A program made the translations under genes and the position numbers. Source: Salaquimonas sp. (lineage in GTDB: Bacteria; Pseudomonadota; Alphaproteobacteria; Rhizobiales; Rhizobiaceae). Taken from it: 64,000 nucleotides of DNA. The notes under the pieces were generated by a model that searched no databases, was not told the DNA's origin, and saw only the letters and a program-made list of their open reading frames with translations. The stretch spans positions 19,124 through 83,123 of the forward strand of contig JAJDOK010000044.1 of assembly GCA_022340185.1 (NCBI GenBank), in the 5' to 3' direction. Below are positions 17,177 through 24,548 of this stretch, one piece after another (position 1 is the stretch's first letter; every line of letters starts with the position of its first letter).

Positions 17177-17815
17177 TCACCCTTGCGGACCGGAAGGCAG
17201 GATCGCCTCCGGCGCGGCCCAGTTCTCGAGAGTTTTAAGTCTGTTCGTCCAGGCGTTGATACCCGGGAAATCGGCCCAGTCCAGCCCGTAATGATCCGGC
17301 CAGAAAAGGTAGCCGGCGCAAGAAAAATCGGCGATGGTCGGCCTGTCGGTGGCCACCCAGTCGCGCCCGGCCATGTGCCGCTCGAAGGTTTTGATGGCGG
17401 CCATCATCCGCCCCTTCATGAACTCTGCTTCCGGCGTCTCGCCCTTGCCGGCGAAACGCACGAGAAAGCGGTAGGTCGCGATATAGCTGGTCAGCTTGTG
17501 ATTGTCCCACAACAGCCACCGCAGAATCTCGCGATGTTCGGTTGCGTTGCGGGCGGCGAACTGGTCGTAGCGGTCCGCCAGGTACCACAGGATGAGCGCC
17601 GATTGCGACAGGGTGAGATCGCCCTGCGTATGGTCGATCAGAACCGGCACCTCGCCCATCTCGTTGAGCGCCAGGAATTCCGGCGTGCGCACGCCGCCAT
17701 GGAAGAAGTCGACCCAGACCGGCTGCCAGTCCGCGCCGGCAAGCTGCAGCATCAGCGCAGCCTTGTAGGCATTGCCGGATTCGACAAAGCAATGCAGCGT
17801 GTAGTCCGCCATCAT
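17177..17815 (-). CDS. Glutathione S-transferase family protein
   Basis: 212 residues: a thioredoxin-fold N-terminal domain (Y-T-L-H-C-F-V-E-S-G-N-A-Y-K, with V-P-V-L-I-D and L-S-Q-S-A-L-I-L glutathione-site motifs) and an all-helical C-terminal domain. Its start overlaps the stop of the DUF1330 gene by four bases (ATGA), so the two are translationally coupled. Position inside a beta-oxidation operon hints at handling a reactive acyl or aldehyde by-product, but the substrate is unknown. Confidence 0.85.
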   Translation of the reverse strand: MMADYTLHCFVESGNAYKAALMLQLAGADWQPVWVDFFHGGVRTPEFLALNEMGEVPVLIDHTQGDLTLSQSALILWYLADRYDQFAARNATEHREILRWLLWDNHKLTSYIATYRFLVRFAGKGETPEAEFMKGRMMAAIKTFERHMAGRDWVATDRPTIADFSCAGYLFWPDHYGLDWADFPGINAWTNRLKTLENWAAPEAILPSGPQG

Positions 17816-18105
17816 TCGATGCCTTCGACGATCAGCATGGTCGCCGCGGCGACTGGCAGGCGGTGTTCGCGCGCAGCCTGGTATTCGGCCGAATTGTAGC
17901 AGGCTTTCGCCACTTCGAGGCTGTCGAACTCGATCACGACATGGCGCTTGCCGATGTCGTCGCCCTCCAGCATCTCGAACGGTCCGCCGCGCGCCAGGAA
18001 TTTCGCGCCGTAGCGTTCGAAGGCTGGCTTGGCACCTTCGACATAGAGCTTGTAGGTTTCGGGGTCGCGCACGTCGACATGTGCGATCCAGTATCCCTTG
18101 GCCAT
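17812..18105 (-). CDS. DUF1330 domain protein
   Basis: 97 residues, a dimeric alpha+beta-barrel fold. It starts with K-G-Y-W-I-A-H-V-D-V and has the family motifs F-L-A-R-G-G and V-V-I-E-F-D-S-L-E-V-A. Function unknown; related folds act as small oxygenases or isomerases. It lies 45 bases after the 390-residue acyl-CoA dehydrogenase and overlaps the GST gene by four bases, implying co-expression with beta-oxidation. Confidence 0.82.
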   Translation of the reverse strand: MAKGYWIAHVDVRDPETYKLYVEGAKPAFERYGAKFLARGGPFEMLEGDDIGKRHVVIEFDSLEVAKACYNSAEYQAAREHRLPVAAATMLIVEGIE

Positions 18106-18150
18106 GCTTTCCTCCCTCGTTCCTTGCAGTTTTCGTTCAAGCGTTCTTGT

Positions 18151-19323
18151 CTATAGCGTTCTGGCGATCAGCAGTTTCATGATCTCGTTGGTGCCGCCAT
18201 AGATGCGCTGCACGCGCGCATCGCGGAACAGACGCGCAATCGGGTATTCATTCATGTAGCCGTAACCGCCGAACAATTGCAGGCACTCGTCCATCACTTT
18301 GCATTGAAGATCGCTGGTCAGCATCTTCGCCATCGAGGCGGTGGCACCGTCAAGCTCGCCTTCCAGATGCTGCCCGACGCACCAGTCGGTGAAGACGCGC
18401 GCCTGAACGGCTTCCGCCTTCAATTGCGCCAGCTTGAACTGCGTGTTCTGGAATTCGATGACCGCCTTGCCGAATGCCTTGCGTTCCTTGACGTAATCGA
18501 CAGTCAGCGCCAGCGCGCGCTCGATTGCCGAGACCGCCTGATTGGCGATCAGCAGGCGTTCCTGCGGCAATTGCTGCATGAGCTGGATGAAGCCCTCGCC
18601 TTCCTGTGAGCCGAGCAGATTGGCGGTTGGCACACGCACATCGTTGAAGAACAGTTCCGATGTGTCGTTGGCCTTCAGGCCGACCTTGTCGAGATTGCGC
18701 CCGCGCTCGAAGCCGTCAACCTCATCCGTCTCGACGATGATGAGCGAAGTGCCCTTCGCACCCCGCGCGGGATCGGTCTTTGCCACAACAATGATCAGAT
18801 TGGCGTTCTGGCCATTGGTGATGAATGTCTTGGAGCCGTTGATGACATATTGGTTGCCGTCCAGTTTCGCCGAGGTCTTGACCCCTTGCAGGTCGGACCC
18901 AGCGGCCGGCTCGGTCATGGCGATGGCGCCGATCATCTCGCCCGTCGCGAGTTTCGGCAGCCAGCGCTGCTTCTGATCTTCGGAGCCATAATGCAGGATG
19001 TAGGGCGCGACGATGGCGTTGTGCAGCGCGATGCCGAACCCGTCGACACCGACCCGGCCGAGCGCTTCGGCGATCGCCGCCTCATGGGCGTAGGTACCGC
19101 CGGCGCCGCCATATTCCTCTGGCATGGAAGCGCACAAAAGCCCGTTTGCGCCGGCCTTCTCCCAGACCGCACGCGGCACGATCTCGTTTTTTTCGTAGTC
19201 CTCGTAGTGCGGCGCGACTTCGCCTTCCAGGAACTTCGTCGCCATGTCGCGCACCATTGCGACGTCTTCGCTCTCCCAGTCTGGCGACGGTACACCGAGG
19301 ATACTTGCTGGATTACTCGACAA
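18151..19323 (-). CDS. Acyl-CoA dehydrogenase (390 aa)
   Basis: Medium-size FAD-dependent acyl-CoA dehydrogenase that introduces the 2,3-double bond into acyl-CoA and passes electrons to ETF. Motifs: A-M-T-E-P-A-A-G-S-D-L (acyl-CoA/FAD loop), Q-L-F-G-G-Y-G-Y and the C-terminal Y-G-G-T-N-E-I-M. Start: the frame begins with TTG at 19323 with GGAGGTGAGG five bases upstream. It is second in the operon. The ending L-L-I-A-R-T-L is typical of long-chain or branched-chain dehydrogenases; chain-length preference is not readable. Confidence 0.9.
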   Translation of the reverse strand: MSSNPASILGVPSPDWESEDVAMVRDMATKFLEGEVAPHYEDYEKNEIVPRAVWEKAGANGLLCASMPEEYGGAGGTYAHEAAIAEALGRVGVDGFGIALHNAIVAPYILHYGSEDQKQRWLPKLATGEMIGAIAMTEPAAGSDLQGVKTSAKLDGNQYVINGSKTFITNGQNANLIIVVAKTDPARGAKGTSLIIVETDEVDGFERGRNLDKVGLKANDTSELFFNDVRVPTANLLGSQEGEGFIQLMQQLPQERLLIANQAVSAIERALALTVDYVKERKAFGKAVIEFQNTQFKLAQLKAEAVQARVFTDWCVGQHLEGELDGATASMAKMLTSDLQCKVMDECLQLFGGYGYMNEYPIARLFRDARVQRIYGGTNEIMKLLIARTL

Positions 19324-19404
19324 ACCTCACCTCCGACCCCTGGTTCCGCGCTTCCTGGTGCGCGGCCACCCCTAGCAAATAAGTTCAACCCTGAACAGAC
19401 GATT

Positions 19405-19428
19405 CCGCCCGGTTTGGCTGACGGGCGG
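19405..19428 (-). terminator. Hairpin downstream of the 598-aa acyl-CoA dehydrogenase
   Basis: CCGCCCG-N10-CGGGCGG is a perfect 7-base-pair stem ten bases beyond the stop codon, without a T run. It may be a weak terminator or an RNA-stabilising hairpin that adjusts expression of downstream operon genes. Confidence 0.35.
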
Positions 19429-19437
19429 ATTGCGTTG

Positions 19438-21234
19438 TCAGAATGCCTCCGCGTCGAGCGCCATCATGCTTTCAGCACCCGATTCGATGCGTGCCAGATG
19501 CGCCTGCGTCTCGGGCAGGATGCGCTCCATGAAATAGCGTGCCGTGGCGAGCTTGCCTTCATGGAACGAAGCTTTGCAATTCGCGCCTTCATCAAGCGCG
19601 GCAAGCGATTTCTCCGCCATCAGCGCCCACATGTAGCCGAGCGTGACCAGCCCCATTAGATGCATGTAGTCCGTCGAGGCCGCACCCGCATTGTCCGGGT
19701 TCTTCATGCCGTTCTGCATCAGCCACATGGTGGCGCCTTCCAGCGCCTTGACCGCATTGCGCAGCGGTTTGGTGTAGACCACCATCTTCTCGTTGTCGCG
19801 GTGCGCCCCGGTGAAACCGTTGACTTCCTCGATGAAGGTTCTGAGCGCCCTGCCACCATCCTTGGGCAGCTTGCGGCCGACGAGGTCGAGCGCCTGCACG
19901 CCATTGGCGCCCTCATAGATCATCGCGATACGGGCATCGCGCACGAACTGGCTCATGCCGTGTTCCTCGATATAGCCATGTCCGCCGAATACCTGCTGCG
20001 CGGCAACCGCGTTCTCGAAGCCCTTGTCGGTCAGCATGCCCTTGATAACAGGGGTGAGCAGTCCCATCAGGTCGTCGGCCTTCTGGCGGTCTTCCTGCGA
20101 CTGCGAACGATGCACGATGTCGCCCTTCAACGCCGTCCACAGCATGAAGGCGCGCCCGGCCTCGTTGATCGCCTTGATATTCATCAGCATGCGCCGCACA
20201 TCCGGGTGAACGATGATCGGATCGGCCTTTTTGTCGGGCGCCTTCGGCCCGGTCAGCGAGCGGCCCTGGATGCGCTCCCTGGCGTATTCGGCCGCGTTCT
20301 GATAGGCGACCTCGGAGATCGCCAGACCCTGCAGGCCGACGCCGAGCCGAGCCTCGTTCATCATCACGAACATGGCGGCAAGGCCGCGGTTTTCCTCGCC
20401 GACCAGCCAGCCCGTCGCCTCGTCATAATTGAGCACGCAGGTGGCATTGGCGTGAATGCCCATCTTCTCCTCGATCGAGCCGCAGGTTACGCCGTTCCTT
20501 TCGCCGGGATTGCCGTCGGCGTCGGGGATGAATTTCGGCACGATGAACAGCGAAATGCCCTTGGTGCCTTCCGGCGCGCCCTCGATACGGGCGAGCACCA
20601 GATGCACGATGTTTTCGGAAAGGTCATGCTCGCCGGCCGAGATGAAGATCTTCTGGCCGGAAATCGCGTAGCTGCCGTCGCCGTTCGGCACGGCCTTGGT
20701 GCGCAGCATGCCGAGATCGGTGCCGCAATGGGGCTCGGTCAGGTTCATCGTGCCCGTCCAGATGCCGGTGTTCATCTTCGGCAGATATTTCTGCTTCTGC
20801 TCGTCCGAACCATGCACCTGAATGGCCGCGATCGCGCCCTGGGTCAGTCCCGGATACATCGCCAGCGCCATATTGGCCGAGATGATGTACTCGCTTACCG
20901 CCGATTGCAGCACATAAGGCAGCCCCTGGCCGCCATATTCGGGATCGGAGGCAAGCGACATCCAGCCGCCTTCCGAATAGGCGTCATAGGCTTCCTTGAA
21001 ACCCTTCGGTGTCGTTACCGAGCCGTCCTCGTGGCGTGTGCAGCCTTCCTGGTCGCCTGACTGGTTGAGCGGCTGCCAGACTTCCTCGCTCAATTTTGCC
21101 GCCTCGCCGAGGATCGCCTCGATCATGTCGGGCGTGGCATCCTCGAAACCGCTCAGATTGTTGTAGCGCTGCAGATTGAGAACATCGTTGAGGACAAAGA
21201 GGGTGTCTTCGACCGGTGCGCGATAGGTCGGCAT
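19438..21234 (-). CDS. Acyl-CoA dehydrogenase with C-terminal extension (598 aa, DmdC/FadE-like)
   Basis: The long acyl-CoA dehydrogenase subfamily found at the head of rhizobial beta-oxidation operons. It has the N-terminal extra helices ([10 protein letters not shown]), the FAD/acyl loop [13 protein letters not shown], the core motif [12 protein letters not shown] and [12 protein letters not shown], and a C-terminal domain of ~150 residues. Relatives include DmdC (3-methylmercaptopropionyl-CoA dehydrogenase), so a role in DMSP-type sulfur compounds cannot be excluded. The promoter region carries a MerR-type operator at 21431-21451. Confidence 0.9.
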   Translation of the reverse strand: MPTYRAPVEDTLFVLNDVLNLQRYNNLSGFEDATPDMIEAILGEAAKLSEEVWQPLNQSGDQEGCTRHEDGSVTTPKGFKEAYDAYSEGGWMSLASDPEYGGQGLPYVLQSAVSEYIISANMALAMYPGLTQGAIAAIQVHGSDEQKQKYLPKMNTGIWTGTMNLTEPHCGTDLGMLRTKAVPNGDGSYAISGQKIFISAGEHDLSENIVHLVLARIEGAPEGTKGISLFIVPKFIPDADGNPGERNGVTCGSIEEKMGIHANATCVLNYDEATGWLVGEENRGLAAMFVMMNEARLGVGLQGLAISEVAYQNAAEYARERIQGRSLTGPKAPDKKADPIIVHPDVRRMLMNIKAINEAGRAFMLWTALKGDIVHRSQSQEDRQKADDLMGLLTPVIKGMLTDKGFENAVAAQQVFGGHGYIEEHGMSQFVRDARIAMIYEGANGVQALDLVGRKLPKDGGRALRTFIEEVNGFTGAHRDNEKMVVYTKPLRNAVKALEGATMWLMQNGMKNPDNAGAASTDYMHLMGLVTLGYMWALMAEKSLAALDEGANCKASFHEGKLATARYFMERILPETQAHLARIESGAESMMALDAEAF

Positions 21235-21419
21235 GAAAATTTCTCCTCACACTCTGCCGGCATGTATGCCGGACAATTCTGATATATGGCTGCCCTTGTC
21301 CGCGTACGGATGATGGCCTTGGCCGCCCGCCAATACCTGGCGCACCCCGGCATTTTGAACACTGGCAATCGCGGTCCAGACCGCTAGTGCAGACGCTGAT
21401 ATGGGGCCGCGGCGGCTCC

Positions 21420-21451
21420 ATATCAAACTATTACGTTTGCGTAAACGTCAA
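21420..21451 (-). promoter_or_regulatory. MerR-type operator/promoter of the beta-oxidation operon
   Basis: On the minus strand TTGACG (21451-21446) begins a near-perfect dyad, ACGTTT-acgc-AAACGT (21448-21433), and a -10-like TGATAT follows after about 20 bases (21425-21420). An over-long 19-20-base spacer filled by a dyad is the signature of MerR-regulated promoters. The motif resembles that described for LiuR-type MerR regulators of acyl-CoA catabolism. The -10 box is weak. The transcript would start about 175 bases before the 598-aa dehydrogenase. Confidence 0.65.
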
Positions 21452-21475
21452 TTATTTTCAAACACCCCGGGTACG

Positions 21476-22642
21476 TTATTGATGCCGGGGTGCAAATGGC
21501 GGCGCCAACCGGTTCACAAGCGCCACCAGCTCCGGCTGACGGCGCGTTCCGGTCTTGGCCATGATTCTGGACAGATGCGTTCGCGAGGTATTGGGCGTCA
21601 CATTCAGCGCGACCGAAGCCTGGGCAAGGGACTCGCCGCACATGATCCGTCCGAGAAGCCGTGTCTCAGCGGGCGTCAGGCCATAGGCCTCTGCAACCGG
21701 TTCCAGATTGATCCTGGGGTTGTCGTCCGCGGACGACAGGAAGACTGCCGCCACGGCATTTGGCACGAAACGGACATGCGCATCGCCGCGCGACACGGGG
21801 AGCACATGGGCAATGCTCAGGGGCGCTGGATCCTGTGTCAGTGCGACACCAAGTCCGCTGGCGCCCGTTTCCAGCCGATCACCGGCCGCGACGGCGATCG
21901 CCCTCATGAGCCTTTCATTTATCGCCGGATCGCTGGCACGTAGCTTGCCCTGGATCGCTTGCAGCGGCCCGCCATTGTCGAGCAGGCGTTCGGCTGCCCG
22001 GTTGGTATGCAGGATTGTCCCTGTCACACCGACCAGTATGACGCCGGCGGCGACCGCGTCGAACGCACCGCCGAGCGATTCCGCCTCGATCGTCTTCATG
22101 TCGATGAGATCGGAGATCGCCACCGCCCGCCGCAGATGCGGCGCCAGCATCTCTACCAGACGCACTTCCCGGTCGGTGATGTAGCCCGCGCTTTCGTGCC
22201 GGCCCAGGCTGAACAGGGACATCCGGGTCGCCTCGCGCAAAAGCGTGATGTGAATCGCATCTTCGATGCCTTGCGGGCGTGCCCATTCGACCACATAGCG
22301 ATTGGTCTGCATCACCTCGTCGGGTATCTCGCGGCGGATTACGAACGCATGGTCAAAGGGACGTGTATAGTAGTCGCTTGCATGGCCGAACAGTTCCATG
22401 ACGGAATCGTTGTAGACGAGCATCTTCTGCTGCCACTGCGGTTCGATCCCGACAACGACACTCAACCGCGCCGCGCCATTTGCCGCGTCGATGAGATAGA
22501 GCGCGGCGTTGTGGCATCCGAGGAAATCGCGGATGTCGGTGAGCGTGGCCTCCCAGCGACCGGGATCGATGGCGCAGTCGTAGATCGCGCCGATCAACTC
22601 GGACAGCCTTTCCGTATCGTCAAGTTGAGTGTCTGTTTTCAT
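21476..22642 (-). CDS. LuxR-type helix-turn-helix regulator with sensory N-terminus
   Basis: 388 residues. N-terminal ~170 residues form a GAF/PAS-like region (Y-D-C-A-I-D-P-G-R-W-E, common in rhizobial sensors), a second PAS-like segment covers ~190-240 (V-G-V-T-G-T-I-L-H-T-N-R-A-A-E), and the C-terminal LuxR helix-turn-helix covers ~310-375 (L-T-P-A-E-T-R-L-L-G-R-I ... N-V-T-P-N-T-S-R-T-H-L). The ligand is unknown. Start at 22642 or an in-frame ATG at 22669; neither has a clear ribosome site. It lies between the MerR gene and the acyl-CoA dehydrogenase operon. Confidence 0.8.
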   Translation of the reverse strand: MKTDTQLDDTERLSELIGAIYDCAIDPGRWEATLTDIRDFLGCHNAALYLIDAANGAARLSVVVGIEPQWQQKMLVYNDSVMELFGHASDYYTRPFDHAFVIRREIPDEVMQTNRYVVEWARPQGIEDAIHITLLREATRMSLFSLGRHESAGYITDREVRLVEMLAPHLRRAVAISDLIDMKTIEAESLGGAFDAVAAGVILVGVTGTILHTNRAAERLLDNGGPLQAIQGKLRASDPAINERLMRAIAVAAGDRLETGASGLGVALTQDPAPLSIAHVLPVSRGDAHVRFVPNAVAAVFLSSADDNPRINLEPVAEAYGLTPAETRLLGRIMCGESLAQASVALNVTPNTSRTHLSRIMAKTGTRRQPELVALVNRLAPPFAPRHQ

Positions 22643-22821
22643 CCAGGGGCCGCCACACAGGATTTGCAATCCTAACCCTAGACTTCACAGAAAGTCATCC
22701 ATTTGTATGACGACTGGCGGTATGTCGCCCCCTAGGTTGGCCAAATATATGTTTGTCCGCGGCGTCCGGATCGGCGCCCATTTCCTTTCGCTTCACTACA
22801 GGGATTGAGGGAGAAACCATC

Positions 22822-23169
22822 ATGAAGGCCGCTGTCGCCTTGTTTGGCATATTGCTTTTGAGTGTTTCCTTTGTTGCCCAGCCGGCGCTGGCGCAATCCC
22901 TGACCGTAAAGAGATCCGACAGTGATCGGGTCATTCAGGAATTGCGGAAAAACGCACGCAGGCACGGTGTCAGGAAATTGACCGGAATAAACCAGACAAA
23001 AGACTGCACGGCCTCCATCAAATGTCCGAATGGCGGATCGGCCTCATGTGCCGCGTTTGGTCCCAATAGCGCGTGCGTCAGTCAGGATGGTGATTTCGTG
23101 ATGTGCCAATACTGCGCTCCCGGTCCTGACGGTCACTGTGAGTACAGTAGCAATTGGTGCAAGGACTAG
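22822..23169 (+). CDS. Small secreted Cys-rich protein, paralogue A
   Basis: 115 residues. The signal peptide (M-K-A-A-V-A-L-F-G-I-L-L-L) is cut near P-A-L-A-Q. A basic helix, I-Q-E-L-R-K-N-A-R-R-H-G-V-R-K-L, leads into a Cys-rich tail starting K-D-C-T-A-S-I-K-C-P-N-G-G with about nine Cys, suitable for four disulfides. GAGGGAG lies before the ATG at 22822. I do not recognise the family. It is a tandem paralogue of the next gene (same I-R-x-x-A-R-R-x-G helix and D-C-x-A-S-x-x-C-x-N-G core). Exported to periplasm or medium by inference. Confidence 0.72.
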   Translation: MKAAVALFGILLLSVSFVAQPALAQSLTVKRSDSDRVIQELRKNARRHGVRKLTGINQTKDCTASIKCPNGGSASCAAFGPNSACVSQDGDFVMCQYCAPGPDGHCEYSSNWCKD

Positions 23170-23216
23170 ATGTTATTGACCGAACGAAAATGTGCACTCA
23201 ATCGGTGGAGAATCCA

Positions 23217-23567
23217 ATGAAGAAGCTTGTTTCGGCCATTGGCTTGCTGATCGTGGCGGGTTTGCTGGCCACTGCTTCCACTGCGTTTGCGAAAGACAGT
23301 TTTCAGTATCGTGGAAAAGTCATCAGCAGGAACGAGGCCATCAAGACCATCAGGACGGAGGCTCGCCGCAAGGGCATGCACAATCTGACAACAGTCAATG
23401 TCGGCAAGGACTGTTCCGCCAGCACGGTTTGCTCCAATGGCAAGGTGGCTGCCTGTTCGATTTCCGGCAAGGATACGTCCTGCGTGTGCGACTCGGTCAT
23501 CGGTTGCTCGTGTACCGTATATCTCCCCAATGGCGACATTGACGGTAATCCCGCGCCCTGCGACTGA
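23217..23567 (+). CDS. Small secreted Cys-rich protein, paralogue B
   Basis: 116 residues with signal peptide M-K-K-L-V-S-A-I-G-L-L-I-V ending at S-T-A-F-A. The mature part has I-K-T-I-R-T-E-A-R-R-K-G-M-H-N-L followed by K-D-C-S-A-S-T-V-C-S-N-G-K-V and eight Cys in all, including C-V-C and C-S-C. It parallels paralogue A position by position up to the fourth Cys, then diverges. GGAG precedes the ATG. The gene starts 47 bases after A, so the pair is probably one transcript. No known domain recognised. Confidence 0.72.
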   Translation: MKKLVSAIGLLIVAGLLATASTAFAKDSFQYRGKVISRNEAIKTIRTEARRKGMHNLTTVNVGKDCSASTVCSNGKVAACSISGKDTSCVCDSVIGCSCTVYLPNGDIDGNPAPCD

Positions 23568-23588
23568 CCGGCCCAGCCTTGTACGATT

Positions 23589-24011
23589 TCAGTCCTGTTT
23601 GAGTTCGCGGATCGTTTCCGCCAGCCGCTCGATCGCCATTTCGATCTCGGCTTTCTGGCTTTTGAGGACGTCGAGCTGGCCGGTGAACTTTTTCAGAATC
23701 ACGCCGGCCGGATCGTCGATCTCCTCTGCCTTGTCGTAGATGTTCAGTACTTCCTGAATATCGACCAGCGAGAAGCCGACCTGTTTGGCAAGCAGGATAA
23801 CCCTGAGCCTTGCCCGGTCCTCTTCGCAATAGAGTCTTGTCGAACCTTCCCTTCGCGGCTGGATCAGCCCGCGATCCTCGTAAAACCGCAAGGTGCGCAG
23901 AGTGATATCGAATTCCCGGGCAAGATCGCCAATTCGAAAGGTTTCATCCCGGCTCTGCGGGCATTCAACAAACAATTTCTCAAGGCGCCTGCCTCGCTGC
24001 AAATCTTGCAT
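23589..24011 (-). CDS. MerR-family transcriptional regulator (LiuR-like)
   Basis: 140 residues: a MerR winged helix near the N-terminus (F-R-I-G-D-L-A-R-E-F-D-I-T-L-R-T-L-R-F-Y and G-L-I-Q-P-R-R-E-G), then L-A-K-Q-V-G-F-S-L-V-D-I-Q-E-V and a long dimerisation helix to the C-terminus, with no metal-binding Cys cluster. In rhizobia such a gene usually precedes the acyl-CoA dehydrogenase/thiolase/FadJ operon, and the dyad at 21431-21451 is its likely target. Start at 24011: GAGGTGA stands five bases upstream. A duplicated leader (24016-24056) lies at its 5' end. Confidence 0.8.
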   Translation of the reverse strand: MQDLQRGRRLEKLFVECPQSRDETFRIGDLAREFDITLRTLRFYEDRGLIQPRREGSTRLYCEEDRARLRVILLAKQVGFSLVDIQEVLNIYDKAEEIDDPAGVILKKFTGQLDVLKSQKAEIEMAIERLAETIRELKQD

Positions 24012-24015
24012 TTGT

Positions 24016-24056
24016 TCACCTCTATACGGGCAAATGATCACCTCTATACGGGCAAA
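24016..24056 (-). repeat. 19-bp direct repeat over the merR leader and ribosome site
   Basis: TTTGCCCGTATAGAGGTGA (minus strand) occurs at 24056-24038 and again at 24034-24016, identical, with a 22-base period. Each copy ends in the GAGGTGA ribosome site; the proximal one serves the MerR start at 24011. Confidence 0.85.
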
Positions 24057-24548
24057 GAGCAGGTTGCGGGATTTCTCGGGCAGCCGGACAACACGATCTC
24101 ATCCATTAACCGTGGATATTGGCACTAAAAGCGCCAGAAGTGCCGCTACGGTCTGAAATATCTGCCCCTCGGTAGATTGCCGTAACCCCGGTAAACCCTC
24201 CCTGTCGGTATGCCCCGAACGATCCCGTCTGACAACGCTGCGAACGGCACATAAAAATACCATCCGCGTTCGCACCGGACAGGATGTTCATTCCCACTTG
24301 GTCGACACGCCAAACCCGCAAAGGCCCAGCACTTTGACTTTAATACCTTATTTGGATTTAGGCCAGATGATAATTCCTTAAAAAAGGGCAATTCCCGCGA
24401 ATTCGCGGGACAGCTGGTTAACTGCTTATTTACCCAGTTAACGGAAAGGTGTCGGTAGCGTCGAGGATTCGGGTGAAGATTCGAATTGCCGAAAGTTGCA
24501 ACCTGCCATCGCAGGACGATCGGCAGGTAGCCGAAGCCGGGAAGTCAG
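24057..24548. other. ~490-bp intergenic region between merR and podJ with palindromes
   Basis: No credible gene. It holds an 18-base perfect palindrome (24393-24410, centre GAATTC). It also holds the inverted repeat GTTAACTG-N10-CAGTTAAC (24417-24442), two TTAA-N7-TTTR sequences resembling CtrA sites (24340-24354 and 24418-24432), and two GATTC (CcrM-type) sites near 24467 and 24479. The stretch at 24330-24440 is clearly AT-richer than its surroundings. All lie upstream of the podJ start. Confidence 0.55.

Noticed and set aside
19660..21060. A 466-codon open frame antisense to the long acyl-CoA dehydrogenase
   Set aside because: Shadow frame of a well-conserved enzyme; no recognisable motif.
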